A DNA stretch of 59,094 nt from NCBI RefSeq assembly GCF_003846135.1, contig NZ_RHHM01000004.1, forward strand, positions 244,926-304,019. The letters are read 5' to 3'. The position numbers and the translations under genes are program-made. Shown one piece after another: positions 47,537 through 57,096 of this stretch (the first letter of the stretch is position 1; each line of letters starts with the position of its first letter). Source of the DNA: Erwinia psidii (GTDB lineage Bacteria; Pseudomonadota; Gammaproteobacteria; Enterobacterales; Enterobacteriaceae). The notes beneath the pieces were generated by a model, which did no database searches, was not told where the DNA came from, and saw only the letters and a list, made by a program, of their open reading frames with translations.

Positions 47537-47620
47537 GTTCAAACCGGATGTCACCGCCCTCGCTGTATTCCATCTCCCTTCCGGGCAACATCCCTGTCTC
47601 TCTTGTGTGACACCCACGCC

Positions 47621-48280
47621 ATGACACGATGCTCATTCTCACTTCCTGTGCTGTTGGTTATGCTGCTACTGGCAGGCTGTAGTACGCGTCCCAAACTGCC
47701 CGACTTTACTGCCAGTGGTTATCTTGCCGATCGCGGTGCCTTGCGGATATGGCGCAAAGAGAGTCCACCACATGCCAGCCATCTGATGACGGTCTACACG
47801 CCTTTTAGCGGAACATCTTTTGAAAAAACCGATTATCAATGGCAGAACGATAAGCTTGTTTCTGTTGAGCGTCATATTATCGGTGAGCATCCCGAAAGTG
47901 TAATGATGCGTTTTCAGGACGATAAACTGAGCTTTATGCAGCGCCAGCTCGATGGACACCGTGAAGCGCTCTCGTCAGATGCGGTGGCGTTATATCAGTT
48001 TGATGCCGGGCGAATGCTCAGAATCAGTGATGACCTGCTGGCCGGTCATGTACTGCTGAAACAGGGCTACTGGTCATCTGATGGTACGGTTCAGCTCTGC
48101 CAGGGGGGAAAAACGCGACCTGATTTTGATCGCTTCTCCATGCGCTACATCACCCAACATCAGCAGGTATCGGGTAAACCGGTTAGCCTTTCCTGGCTGG
48201 AAGCACCGAGAGGCACGCAGCTGTTACTGGTATCCGCAGAGGATCTCTGTGCCAGTGAGCCGCAGTCGGCTGATTTTTAG
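47621..48280 (+). CDS. yjaH: YjaH-like lipoprotein (DUF1481)
   Basis: A 219-residue protein from ATG 47621. The N-terminus (MTRCSFSLPVLLVMLLLAGC) is a lipoprotein signal with lipobox LLAGC. The remainder matches the DUF1481/YjaH family, which follows hupA in E. coli. Function unknown; it probably resides in the periplasm or outer membrane. GTG 47603 is an alternative start. Confidence 0.88.
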   Translation: MTRCSFSLPVLLVMLLLAGCSTRPKLPDFTASGYLADRGALRIWRKESPPHASHLMTVYTPFSGTSFEKTDYQWQNDKLVSVERHIIGEHPESVMMRFQDDKLSFMQRQLDGHREALSSDAVALYQFDAGRMLRISDDLLAGHVLLKQGYWSSDGTVQLCQGGKTRPDFDRFSMRYITQHQQVSGKPVSLSWLEAPRGTQLLLVSAEDLCASEPQSADF

Positions 48281-48537
48281 ACGCTTAAGCGGTGTAATTG
48301 AGCGGACGCTTAATCACCGGAAGGTGTCTTGTTTCAAGGGATAAGTCCGGTTAACTTCTTTACACCATGAGATTTTTTCCTGAAAAAAGAGGCATAACGG
48401 TCTCCTGCTATATTGATGGGAAAATAGTCATCCTGTCATGAGGATGCACAAACTCCGTCCCGGTCTTCCCATTACCTCGCTATTATCCAGCACCCGTTGC
48501 CATCCCTCTGGCCGCCGCCGCCTGTCTTTCGTCTTGA

Positions 48538-48552
48538 TGTCAAATAATGACA
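48538..48552 (+). promoter_or_regulatory. Dyad upstream of the PTS promoter, candidate activator site
   Basis: TGTCA-AATAA-TGACA is a short inverted repeat about 65 bp before the -24 element; a second dyad, TTTATC-TAACTAACT-GATAAA, follows at 48579-48599. Enhancer-type sites for sigma-54 activators usually lie in this range. The rest of 48281-48674 shows no gene. Confidence 0.4.
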
Positions 48553-48615
48553 ACGTTCGCGAAACACATTGAAACAGATTTATCTAACTAACTGATAAAT
48601 AATTATATTTAATGT

Positions 48616-48634
48616 TTTGGCATTCTTTATGCAA
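48616..48634 (+). promoter_or_regulatory. Sigma-54 promoter of the PTS operon
   Basis: TTGGCATTCTTTATGCAAT has GG (48619-48620) and GC (48631-48632) separated by exactly 10 bases, matching the -24/-12 rule (TGGCAC-N5-TTGCA). It lies 41 bp before the IIA start, and the operon is paired with a sigma-54 activator. Confidence 0.8.
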
Positions 48635-48674
48635 TGGCTACTGCAGTTAAACAGAATGGCACTGGGAGGTCGGT

Positions 48675-48989
48675 TTGGATCTTGAAGAAATTGTTATGCA
48701 AATCATCGTTAACAGCGGTGAGGCCAGAAGTCAGAGTCTTAATGCGATTAATGAGGCTCGTCAGAAAAACTATCTTAAGGCAGACGAGCTAATGAAAACG
48801 GCGAAAGAAGCTCTGTCTCGCGCTCATCAAATTCAGACAGAGATGATACAGGAAGAGATTAGAGGTAATGAGCAACGGGTTTCAATGATTATGGTACATG
48901 CACAGGATCATCTAATGAATGCATTGACCGTGCGTGATTTGGCCACGGAGATCATTGATATAATCAAAGATCGGGATTACAGGGAATAA
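48675..48989 (+). CDS. PTS lactose/cellobiose-family IIA component
   Basis: A 104-residue helical IIA protein. The phosphohistidine region MVHAQDHLMNA is visible (His 75 and His 79; the family's active-site His is one of these). IIA passes phosphate from HPr to IIB. TTG start at 48675 is preferred because GGAGG lies six bases or so upstream; ATG 48696 would remove seven residues. First gene of the sigma-54 operon; IIB begins 4 bp after the stop. Confidence 0.93.
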   Translation: MDLEEIVMQIIVNSGEARSQSLNAINEARQKNYLKADELMKTAKEALSRAHQIQTEMIQEEIRGNEQRVSMIMVHAQDHLMNALTVRDLATEIIDIIKDRDYRE

Positions 48990-48993
48990 AGAG

Positions 48994-49311
48994 ATGAAAT
49001 ACAAAATTATGCTTGCCTGCATGGGAGGATTTTCAACCAGTATGTTGGTAAAAAAAATGCGGGAATCTGCTGAAAAGTTAGGTATTGATGCAGAAATCGA
49101 TGCGGTAGCGGAAACCGAGCTGGATAAGTATCAGGACCTTAATATTATTATGCTGGGGCCGCAGGTTGGGCATTTACTGGATGAAATACGCTCAAAATCT
49201 AACGTACCTGTCAGCATCATTGATTCCCTGGACTATGGGTTAATGAATGGTGAAAAGGTACTGAAGGATGCATTGCAACAGTTGAAGGAAAATGAATTAG
49301 GGAAAAGATAA
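48994..49311 (+). CDS. PTS lactose/cellobiose-family IIB component
   Basis: A 105-residue IIB protein with the phosphocysteine at residue 9 (MLACMGGFSTSMLVKKMRES), followed by the P-loop-like GGFSTS. The usual IIB motif is CSAGMSTSMLV; here the glycine pair is shifted slightly. The protein transfers phosphate to the incoming sugar via IIC. Confidence 0.93.
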   Translation: MKYKIMLACMGGFSTSMLVKKMRESAEKLGIDAEIDAVAETELDKYQDLNIIMLGPQVGHLLDEIRSKSNVPVSIIDSLDYGLMNGEKVLKDALQQLKENELGKR

Positions 49312-49369
49312 TATTCAAACCTGGGAAATAAAATATTACAGCGCTGTATTAAAAAACAAGGTGAACTGC

Positions 49370-50629
49370 ATGGATGGTCTGTTCAATGGAATGAGAAATT
49401 TACTACAAAAAGGCATGGGCGTAATACAAAAGAGCAAGTACGTTCAGGCTATTTCCGGTGGTATGATGCTGCTGCTGCCAGTGTTGATGGTAGGTTCATT
49501 TGCCAGCGTGTCAGCAAGCATTAATATTGATTCATGGCAGGCGTTGATTATCAGTACAGGGCTTAAGAGTGCCTTTACGTACTGTACCGTAGCGACGATG
49601 AATATTATCTCCATCTATGTAGCAAGCACTTTGGCTTATAAACTGGCTGAGCTGCATAAGAAGGATGGTATTATGTCAGCGACACTGGCCGTAATGGCGT
49701 TTTTTTTGCTAACACCCGTCACGAGCTTTGAAAAAATAAAAGCCATTGAGCTAACCTATCTTGGTGCACGGGGAATGATTGTTGCCATGGTCACCGGACT
49801 GGTGACAGCCCGGCTGTATATTTTTCTGATCGATAGTAAAGTGACAATTAAACTGCCTGATTCAGTGCCGGATTTTGTCTCCAAATCATTTTCCAGTTTG
49901 ATTCCGGCTTTTATCATTGGCCTGATCTTTGCCATAATTAACGTTCTTTTTGAGCTGACGCCATTCAGAAATATTCATGATTTTATCTATTCCCTGGTGC
50001 AGGGGCCGTTACAGGGACTGGGGACGAGCCTGACTGCCGCATTATTCATTGTGTTTCTGGCCGAATTCCTGTGGTTCTTTGGCATTCATGGCACCATGGC
50101 GACGTCTGCAATCCTGTTTACTCTGTTTTACCCCTTGGATGTTGAGAACCTCAATGCTTTCCAGGTGGGCGAAGCGCTACCCTTTATCGTCACCATGACG
50201 TTTATTAATGCGCAAAAAGGCCCTCGCTATCTGGCGATGTCGATTCTGTTGCTGTGCTGTAAAAGCGTCCAGATGAAAAGTATAGGGAAAATTGGTGTGC
50301 TTCCCGGCTGTTTTGGCATCAGCGAGCCTTACAAATTTGGTCTGCCAATGGTGCTAAATCCGGTGTTGTTTTTACCCTTAATGACTGCCGGAACACTGAA
50401 TGTCATGCTGTCTTACTTTGCGACAAAAATGGACGTTATTCCCAGAGTTAATGGAATGCCCTTACCCTCTGCGGGAACGCCGGAAATCATCAAGGGTTTC
50501 ATGATTGGCGGCTGGCAAATGGCATTATGGCATATCGTGCTGCTGATAGTTGCCATGCTGGTTTACTATCCATTTATACGCTACATGGACCGTCAAAAAC
50601 TGATTGCAGAATCAGCAGTTGCACAGTAA
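49370..50629 (+). CDS. PTS lactose/cellobiose-family IIC permease
   Basis: A 419-residue polytopic membrane protein. The family's substrate-binding region (CFGISEPYKFGLPMVLNPVL) and the PSAGTPEI segment are conserved. The permease imports and phosphorylates a sugar or glycoside of unknown identity. ATG 49370 follows AAGGTG eight bases upstream; GTG 49361 is an alternative. No phospho-beta-glucosidase accompanies it. Confidence 0.93.
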   Translation: MDGLFNGMRNLLQKGMGVIQKSKYVQAISGGMMLLLPVLMVGSFASVSASINIDSWQALIISTGLKSAFTYCTVATMNIISIYVASTLAYKLAELHKKDGIMSATLAVMAFFLLTPVTSFEKIKAIELTYLGARGMIVAMVTGLVTARLYIFLIDSKVTIKLPDSVPDFVSKSFSSLIPAFIIGLIFAIINVLFELTPFRNIHDFIYSLVQGPLQGLGTSLTAALFIVFLAEFLWFFGIHGTMATSAILFTLFYPLDVENLNAFQVGEALPFIVTMTFINAQKGPRYLAMSILLLCCKSVQMKSIGKIGVLPGCFGISEPYKFGLPMVLNPVLFLPLMTAGTLNVMLSYFATKMDVIPRVNGMPLPSAGTPEIIKGFMIGGWQMALWHIVLLIVAMLVYYPFIRYMDRQKLIAESAVAQ

Positions 50630-50653
50630 AGCTCATAATATCATGAGGGATCA

Positions 50654-51715
50654 ATGAATATTATTTTTGAAAGACTGAATAATTATGAAATATTACTTAA
50701 GTGGGATAATCCTGATAAAAAAATAACAATTATAGATATTCTGTCAGTGGCCGTCAGCGGTGCCATATTGGACAACAGAATAGCAGAAACAACACGGGAT
50801 CGTTATATTATCCGACATGACACGTTTTCAAAGCCAACCTATCGGCTGACCTGTGGTCACCAAACCAGCATCGTTTCTGAGCGAGTATTACCGTTGGAAG
50901 GTGCCAACAATTTCCGTGATGCCGGAGGATATGAAACTGAAAATGGCATGATGGTTCGCTGGGGAAAACTCTACCGCTCCGATCATCTCCATCGTTTGAC
51001 GAATAATGATTTTCTTTATCTGGCCCCGTTAGGAATTCGAACGATAATCGATTACCGCACAGCAGAAGAGATAGCCAGGCAGCCAAATCATTTATGGACG
51101 GAGGATGTTAAGTGTGTTTGCTTGACGCCAAATGCCTCCTCTGCGGAACTGGCAGCGACAACATCCGGTGATGCAGAGAAGGTTGATTTACTGCTGCGGT
51201 TAGCAACAAGGGCTGAGAGCGGGGTGATTATTAATAGCGCTGGCAAAATTATGGAAGATCAATATCGTGAATTTATTCATCACCCTGATTCTGTTAAGGC
51301 TTTTCGAAATATGCTACTACTACTGGCACAAACAGGTGAATGGGCAGTAAATCAACATTGCCGGGGGGGGAAAGACCGTACCGGATTTGGTATTGCGTTG
51401 GTCCATTTAGCACTGGGTGTGAAGAAGGAATTTATATATCAGGATTATATGCTAACCAATCAGCTGAGGGCTGAGAGAAACAGGCGGCGAATGTTACAAT
51501 ATCGTGAACAGACAAAAAATGAAGATGTGCTTGGTTTTTTGTCATCAATGATGGAAACACGTCATTCATATCTGGATGCCTCATTGGATGAAATAGAGAA
51601 ACAATATGGCGGTGTAGAAAGATATATTTACGATGGTCTGAAAATTATGCCACCAACAATTGAAAAACTCAAAGCTCGCTTTCTTTCCAATAAAAAAGTG
51701 AGTCCATTTAAATAG
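50654..51715 (+). CDS. Tyrosine-phosphatase-family protein in the PTS operon
   Basis: A 353-residue protein of the Y_phosphatase3 type (as in Listeria LipA and mycobacterial PtpB). The C-X5-R active site is HCRGGKDRTGFG, with Cys 236 and Arg 242. Family features include LPLEGANNFRDAGGY and RSDHLHRLTNNDF. It lacks a signal peptide, so it acts in the cytoplasm; substrates in this family include phosphotyrosine, phosphoinositides and possibly sugar phosphates. A G8 tract (51363-51370) encodes part of the active-site loop. It starts 24 bp after the IIC stop and appears to belong to the operon. Confidence 0.85.
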   Translation: MNIIFERLNNYEILLKWDNPDKKITIIDILSVAVSGAILDNRIAETTRDRYIIRHDTFSKPTYRLTCGHQTSIVSERVLPLEGANNFRDAGGYETENGMMVRWGKLYRSDHLHRLTNNDFLYLAPLGIRTIIDYRTAEEIARQPNHLWTEDVKCVCLTPNASSAELAATTSGDAEKVDLLLRLATRAESGVIINSAGKIMEDQYREFIHHPDSVKAFRNMLLLLAQTGEWAVNQHCRGGKDRTGFGIALVHLALGVKKEFIYQDYMLTNQLRAERNRRRMLQYREQTKNEDVLGFLSSMMETRHSYLDASLDEIEKQYGGVERYIYDGLKIMPPTIEKLKARFLSNKKVSPFK

Positions 51716-51919
51716 CGGTGACTGATACCGCTACAGTAGATCATTTTGGATAATATCGGTCCAGTCAGAAACTAAGGTCGATGATCTCGCGTGATGACTG
51801 GATCCTGCACCACTAAAGGAAAATCCCTTGCGCTGTAAGAGCTGATAAAAGGTGGAGCACTATTCCGCGCAGCTATTTAACCCATATGCAAATGCGCTAA
51901 GCAGTGCTTTATGGTTTTA

Positions 51920-54607
51920 CTACTGGCGATAATATCGATGTATAGTGCACAGTTCGTTTTCATCCAGTTTGACGTCAAAAGCCTGTTCAATTAAAACTAT
52001 TTCTTTTCTGATAACTTGCATATCCTGATGATATTGGGAAAGATGTTTTTCCTTGTGTTCGAAATAATGTGCGGACTCACCATTTTTATGCCGTTCGACC
52101 ATACAGGCTATATGCATTATTAAACCAATCAATAAATTAGTTGACTGAGAAACTCCCAGTGATGCGATGATATTCTTGTTAAATTTTTTAATTTCGCTCA
52201 CAAGATTTTCCACAGGAAGGTTGGTTAGCAATTGTTCCAGCGTCCCTGTAACCAGTGAATAGGTTACCTCTGTATCAATGAGTTCCTGCATGGTGGATAT
52301 ACCATTATGGTGCAGAATATCAGCCAACCCGAAAACCGGGATATGACTGTCAAACTCAAAAGGGCTGACAATAGCAATAATCATATAGTCGGTTGCAATA
52401 TGCGCGATATCCCGTGTAATATCGGATTCGTCATCGATATTTAATGTGATAATCTCAATCAGATTTTTACGATAAGAGAGGGATCGGGTAAGCAGATTTT
52501 GAGTTAATCGGGCAGAACCTTCGCCAGTGGTACACAGGGTAATAATTGCCAACTTATGACTAACCATATTTTGCCTGAAGGTGAACGGAGAAGGATTTTT
52601 GTTATTAACAGCTAACGTCATTAACTGATTGACCTTTTGCACATCCTGATAAACGATCTGAAGCGGGTTACCGTTCATGGCACTTTGGATGGCTTCAATA
52701 ATGTGTAGGGTGCTGATAAGTTGTAGTGAGGCGACTTTAATACTGCACTGCTGTTCAATATTAGCAGCAAAGGTCGTCAGAGAACCCATATCAACTAACA
52801 TCATGATATCGCAGTTTTTATTTTCTTCCCGGATGTAATTAATTATTCTTTCCAGAATCTGTTGTGGCTTTTGCTCCAGCGGCGCATTAAATGCGACTGC
52901 GTAGTTTACTCCTAAAAGTTCATTTGCGGTATCCACAAGTGCGCTGGCGGTATTTTCCCCATGAGCCACTACAAGGACCTGAACATTATTATTTTGAGCA
53001 TCCATTTCCTGTTCAGAGAAGACCAGGAACATTGCAAGAAAACCTGCTTCATCTACAGGAAATGTTATCTCCATGACCCGTTCTATAATATGTAGCCAGT
53101 TTAACGCTAAATTAAATATATCACTTCTTGATTTTCGGATGTGATTAAGTTGTGGGTGTATGATACATTTATTCGAATTAACTCGCTCAATAGCATTTTC
53201 GATATGTTTTGCCAGTCCATAATACAGGCGAGAACTCAGTGGGCGCTGAAGGTTTATTTCAGCATATCGAATGAGTTCTTCTGTGAGATGTAATATTTTT
53301 TTTGGTACCACACAGAACAGTTTTCGGCTGTTGTAATTGGTATAGCCATCATTGACCTGCATGTGAATATATTCAGTAATATCATTCTCTATTTCTTTCC
53401 TCAGTTCATTCTCATCCAGATCAAGACTTTTTAATACGGCCATCCGTAGATTAAGCATGTCGTAAATATTTTTAGTATAATTATCTTCTTTAAGTTCCAG
53501 TAGGTTTTCCGCGGAGAAGGTAATACTTTTTTTACTGATTCCAATAACATCCCCCCAGACTTTACGATGTTCGGGATGAGCATATAATGCCTCACTGATG
53601 TTTGCAGGCAACATGCGGCTGTACACTTCAATCTGAGGTGTTTTTCCTGAGCAGTACTGCATCCATGCATTGGCACAGGAAAAACGAATATCTGATTTTA
53701 GTTGTCCAATATTGTTGGTGCAATCGTAACTCAGTAAAGCTCGCAGTGTATTAGCTGAAACTTTAATCTGATTGCGTAATTGCCTGGCCTCCTGGCTGAA
53801 AAAACGTTTAATCAAACTGAAACGTTCTTTAAGGGGTCTGTCACGCAATGCAGGCAAGGTTATGGATACCGGAAAGCGGCGTGTAAAGGTGTTTAATAGT
53901 GCTGAACGTGGTGATTCGGTCGTGGCGGCGAAAATGCGTACGGATGCGGTACGTTCTGACGAGGTTTCGCCCAGGCGACGATATATTCCCTTGTCAATAA
54001 AAGTGAAAAACATCTCCTGACCCTCAGGGGGTAAACGATGCACTTCATCCAGAAATAAAATTCCCTGGCGGGCTTTTTCTAACAGACCAATATGCTCCTC
54101 GTCTGCACCTGTATAAGCTCCGCGCCTGGAGCCAAAGAGCTGGGCAATTAACAGTTGTGGATTATTGCTGTAATCAGCGCAGTTAAAGATAACAAAGGGA
54201 GCATTTTTATCGATCTTCTGGGTTGAAATAGCATAGGCATGGAGCATTTCAGCAAACATAGATTTGCCGACACCCGTTTCACCCAGTAACAGTAAATTCA
54301 TGCCCCGTGGCGGGTACAAAATAGCCGCTTTGGCCTGAGCCACCGCAGAACTGAGGCTGGGATTTTCTGCAACAAAACTATCTAATAAATGATCGTCAAC
54401 GTGTTGCGATGTTATTTCAGGGGTGAGGTAAGAGTAATAGACCGGCTTACCTTTTGTCTTAACGGCTTTTCCCTGACTGACCAGTTTATTTAATTCACTG
54501 CTTACATTTGCCCGCGATAAACCGATACTTTCAGCCAACTCTGAAGCCGTGAGTCCCTTTCCGTTACTATGCGTTTTTAAACAGTTATAGACAGTATCAA
54601 TTCTCAT
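51920..54607 (-). CDS. LevR-type sigma-54 activator with PRD and PTS-like domains
   Basis: An 895-residue regulator convergent with the PTS operon. In order: winged HTH (1-65), AAA+ with Walker A GETGVGKS (109-116), sigma-54 contact loop GAYTGA (163-168, a Tyr for Phe variant of GAFTGA) and Walker B LFLDEVHRL; a PRD-type region (~400-530); an EIIA-like mannose-type segment (VQVLVVAHGENTASALVDTA, His in VAHG); an EIIB-like segment (LAIITLCTTGEGSARLTQNL); and a final PRD (~790-880). Phosphorylation by PTS proteins should tune activity. ATG 54607 has AGAGGT nine bases upstream; ATG 54628 is less likely. This activator probably drives the sigma-54 promoter at 48616. Confidence 0.9.
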   Translation of the reverse strand: MRIDTVYNCLKTHSNGKGLTASELAESIGLSRANVSSELNKLVSQGKAVKTKGKPVYYSYLTPEITSQHVDDHLLDSFVAENPSLSSAVAQAKAAILYPPRGMNLLLLGETGVGKSMFAEMLHAYAISTQKIDKNAPFVIFNCADYSNNPQLLIAQLFGSRRGAYTGADEEHIGLLEKARQGILFLDEVHRLPPEGQEMFFTFIDKGIYRRLGETSSERTASVRIFAATTESPRSALLNTFTRRFPVSITLPALRDRPLKERFSLIKRFFSQEARQLRNQIKVSANTLRALLSYDCTNNIGQLKSDIRFSCANAWMQYCSGKTPQIEVYSRMLPANISEALYAHPEHRKVWGDVIGISKKSITFSAENLLELKEDNYTKNIYDMLNLRMAVLKSLDLDENELRKEIENDITEYIHMQVNDGYTNYNSRKLFCVVPKKILHLTEELIRYAEINLQRPLSSRLYYGLAKHIENAIERVNSNKCIIHPQLNHIRKSRSDIFNLALNWLHIIERVMEITFPVDEAGFLAMFLVFSEQEMDAQNNNVQVLVVAHGENTASALVDTANELLGVNYAVAFNAPLEQKPQQILERIINYIREENKNCDIMMLVDMGSLTTFAANIEQQCSIKVASLQLISTLHIIEAIQSAMNGNPLQIVYQDVQKVNQLMTLAVNNKNPSPFTFRQNMVSHKLAIITLCTTGEGSARLTQNLLTRSLSYRKNLIEIITLNIDDESDITRDIAHIATDYMIIAIVSPFEFDSHIPVFGLADILHHNGISTMQELIDTEVTYSLVTGTLEQLLTNLPVENLVSEIKKFNKNIIASLGVSQSTNLLIGLIMHIACMVERHKNGESAHYFEHKEKHLSQYHQDMQVIRKEIVLIEQAFDVKLDENELCTIHRYYRQ

Positions 54608-55141
54608 TTTTATATTACCTCTTGACATTCCCTTATATTGTCAGAGGAGAAGTAAATATATCTCCACATTCAGATTATATTGTGACAGGCTGGTCATCAA
54701 GTGCTCAATTCGCCAGCAATGCCAGCTGGTTATGCAGATAAACAGAAACAAAGAAGAGTGGAAACAGAGATTCAGCCTCAGCCAGGGAAAATGCTCACAC
54801 CCTGATGGTTATAATCTATTGCATGAGCTGGTTTGGGTATACCCTTCACACAACTCAAAATTGTAAAGTGGCCGTGCTCAGTCATCCCAATCACATGTTT
54901 GAGTGAGAGCCCCTCCCGGCGCACTTTTGGCCGCAGGCAGTTCTCTCCATCCCTACGTACTGTACGCTCCGGTGCCTGTGCACTTGCCGTGTCCTAACTG
55001 GCTGGCGGCAATGATGCCCGGTGGGACAGGCTCTGCGCTCATTTGGATGCCTTCGATTATCGCGTGATCTGGATATCCGGTTTCACCCCTGCGGGACACG
55101 CGCTGTTCAAAGCGCTTTTGCGTTTTTACTGTCAGCTTTAA

Positions 55142-55162
55142 ACCACCTCCGTGGGAGGTGGT
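55142..55162 (+). other. Left-end hairpin of the IS200-like element
   Basis: ACCACCTCC-GTG-GGAGGTGGT forms a perfect 9-bp stem. IS200/IS605 elements carry hairpins near each end that serve as TnpA recognition sites; this one lies 86 bp before the transposase remnant. Between 54608 and 55141 I see no gene, only poorly conserved repeat-like sequence. Confidence 0.6.
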
Positions 55163-55247
55163 GATTGTCCCTGTGAGGCTCCAGCCTGGAGGAAGCCCAT
55201 GTCGGAATATTTCACCTACTCACCACAAGTAAGAGGGAATCACCAAC

Positions 55248-55684
55248 ATGGGGCTTTACAGGCGTTCATCACATGCATATCGGCGTTGTAAATACCACAT
55301 AGCCCGGACGGCAAAGTACCGCTTCAGGATCCTGAAAGATAAGTTGGGCAAGTGACGTTACAGGACAATCTGGATTCTCTGTGGAATAAAAGATGGTGAG
55401 ATTCTGGAGCTAAATGTTCAGCAGATCATGTACATCCTGTTGTAACAGTTCCACCGAAAATTCCGATATCAACTCTGATGGCGCATCTGAAAGGCCGCAG
55501 CACAATCAGGCGCTACAATCGTTTCCCACACAAACGAAAGACGTTATGGGGCAACCACTTTTGGTCACGAGGCTGGTTTGCAGATACTGTCGGGGTGAAC
55601 GGGGAAATTATCAGACGGTATGTGAGGCATCAGGAGAAAACGAAACAAACAGAGGAGCAGCAGATGGAATGGTTAGCGTGGTAA
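55248..55684 (+). pseudogene. IS200/IS605-type TnpA transposase, degenerate
   Basis: ATG 55248 opens YRRSSHAYRRCKYHIARTAK, then YRFRILKDKLGK, followed by an in-frame TGA; reading on gives RYRTIWILCGIKDGEILELN, a one-base deletion near 55420, then in a new frame AHLKGRSTIRRYNRFPHKRK, LWGNHFWSRGWFADTVGVNG and IIRRYVRHQEK to TAA 55684. These are consecutive parts of the Y1 transposase of IS200. The stop and frameshift mean it cannot encode a functional protein. Confidence 0.85.
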
Positions 55685-55690
55685 TCGAAA

Positions 55691-55729
55691 TTTGACAATA
55701 GCGCCCCCCTTTCAGGGGGCATTGTCAAA
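55691..55729 (+). terminator. Strong hairpin after the transposase remnant
   Basis: TTTGACAAT and ATTGTCAAA flank a GCCCCC/GGGGGC inner stem, forming a long hairpin just past the frame's stop. A further 9-bp hairpin, CCACCTTCC-A-GGAAGGTGG (55732-55750), is the likely right end of the element. Confidence 0.7.
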
Positions 55730-55801
55730 AGCCACCTTCCAGGAAGGTGGTCCTTTACTCTGTGATACGAATTATCCCGGTAACTGTCCCAGATGGTGAG
55801 C

Positions 55802-57085
55802 TTATTGACGACCAATTGCCCGGTAACCAATATCGCTACGGCAGAAGCTGCCATCCCATGAAATATGTTTCGCCAGTTCGTAGGCATGTTTTTGCGCTGC
55901 CGCAATATCATTGCCCAGAGCCGTGACGCACAGCACCCGTCCGCCGTTGGTTACCACCAGGTCATCCTGTATTGTGGTGCCAGCATGAAACACTTTGCCT
56001 TCCTGTAACGCCTCCAGCGGCAGGCCGTGGATCGGGTCGCCGGTGTTGTAGTCGCCGGGGTAACCGCCCGCCGCCAGCACCACGCCCAGTGAAGGGCGGG
56101 GATCCCAGACGGAGTCTTTGGTGTTCAGCTTGCCGTCAACGGCGGCCAGGCAAAGATCCACCAGATCCGACTGCAGGCGAAGCATAATGGGCTGGGTTTC
56201 AGGATCGCCAAAGCGGCAGTTAAATTCGATCACTTTCGGCTGACCGTTTTTGTCGATCATCAGACCGGCATAGAGGAAACCGGTATAAACGTTACCTTCC
56301 GCTGCCATACCTCGCACGGTTGGCCAGATCACTTCATCCATCACCCGCTGGTGGATGAAGTCGGTGACAACCGGTGCAGGAGAGTATGCACCCATGCCAC
56401 CGGTGTTAGGGCCGGTATCGCCATCCCCCACGCGTTTATGATCCTGACTGGTGGCCATTGGTAGCACGTTTTCACCATCAACCATTACGATGAAGCTGGC
56501 TTCTTCGCCGTCCAGAAACTCTTCCACCACAATACGATGACCCGCGTCACCAAAGGCATTACCGGCCAGCATGTCCTGAATGGCGTCTTCTGCCTCCTGC
56601 AAGGTCATTGCCACAATCACACCTTTACCGGCAGCCAGACCGTCAGCTTTGATGACGATGGGTGCGCCTTTACGTCGTACATAAGCCAGCGCCGGCTCCA
56701 CTTCGGTAAAGTTCTGGTATTCCGCCGTTGGGATCTGATGACGGGCCAGAAAATCCTTGGTAAAGGCTTTGGAGCCTTCCAGTTGCGCCGCCGCCTGCGT
56801 TGGGCCAAAAATCTTTAGCCCCGCGGCGCGAAACGCATCTACCACGCCAATTACCAGCGGTGCTTCCGGGCCAACGATGGTCAGATCAATTTGCTCGCGC
56901 TGGGCAAAGCTCAGCAGAGCAGCAACGTCGGTGGCGCCGATGGCCACATTTTGCAATGCAGGTTCCAGCGCGGTGCCGGCATTGCCAGGTGCGACAAAAA
57001 CGGTTTCTGCCAGCGGTGACTGAGCGGCCTTCCATGCCAGTGCATGTTCACGTCCACCATTGCCAATGACTAAAATTTTCATCAT
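55802..57085 (-). CDS. purD: PurD, phosphoribosylamine-glycine ligase
   Basis: A 427-residue ATP-grasp enzyme (GAR synthetase) of purine synthesis. ILVIGNGGREHALAWKAAQS at the start and KADGLAAGKGV and EFNCRFGDPETQ are diagnostic. Starts at one of two adjacent ATGs. It follows purH by 11 bp and shares its promoter and PurR control. Confidence 0.98.
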   Translation of the reverse strand: MMKILVIGNGGREHALAWKAAQSPLAETVFVAPGNAGTALEPALQNVAIGATDVAALLSFAQREQIDLTIVGPEAPLVIGVVDAFRAAGLKIFGPTQAAAQLEGSKAFTKDFLARHQIPTAEYQNFTEVEPALAYVRRKGAPIVIKADGLAAGKGVIVAMTLQEAEDAIQDMLAGNAFGDAGHRIVVEEFLDGEEASFIVMVDGENVLPMATSQDHKRVGDGDTGPNTGGMGAYSPAPVVTDFIHQRVMDEVIWPTVRGMAAEGNVYTGFLYAGLMIDKNGQPKVIEFNCRFGDPETQPIMLRLQSDLVDLCLAAVDGKLNTKDSVWDPRPSLGVVLAAGGYPGDYNTGDPIHGLPLEALQEGKVFHAGTTIQDDLVVTNGGRVLCVTALGNDIAAAQKHAYELAKHISWDGSFCRSDIGYRAIGRQ

Positions 57086-57096
57086 TTAACCCCTTA

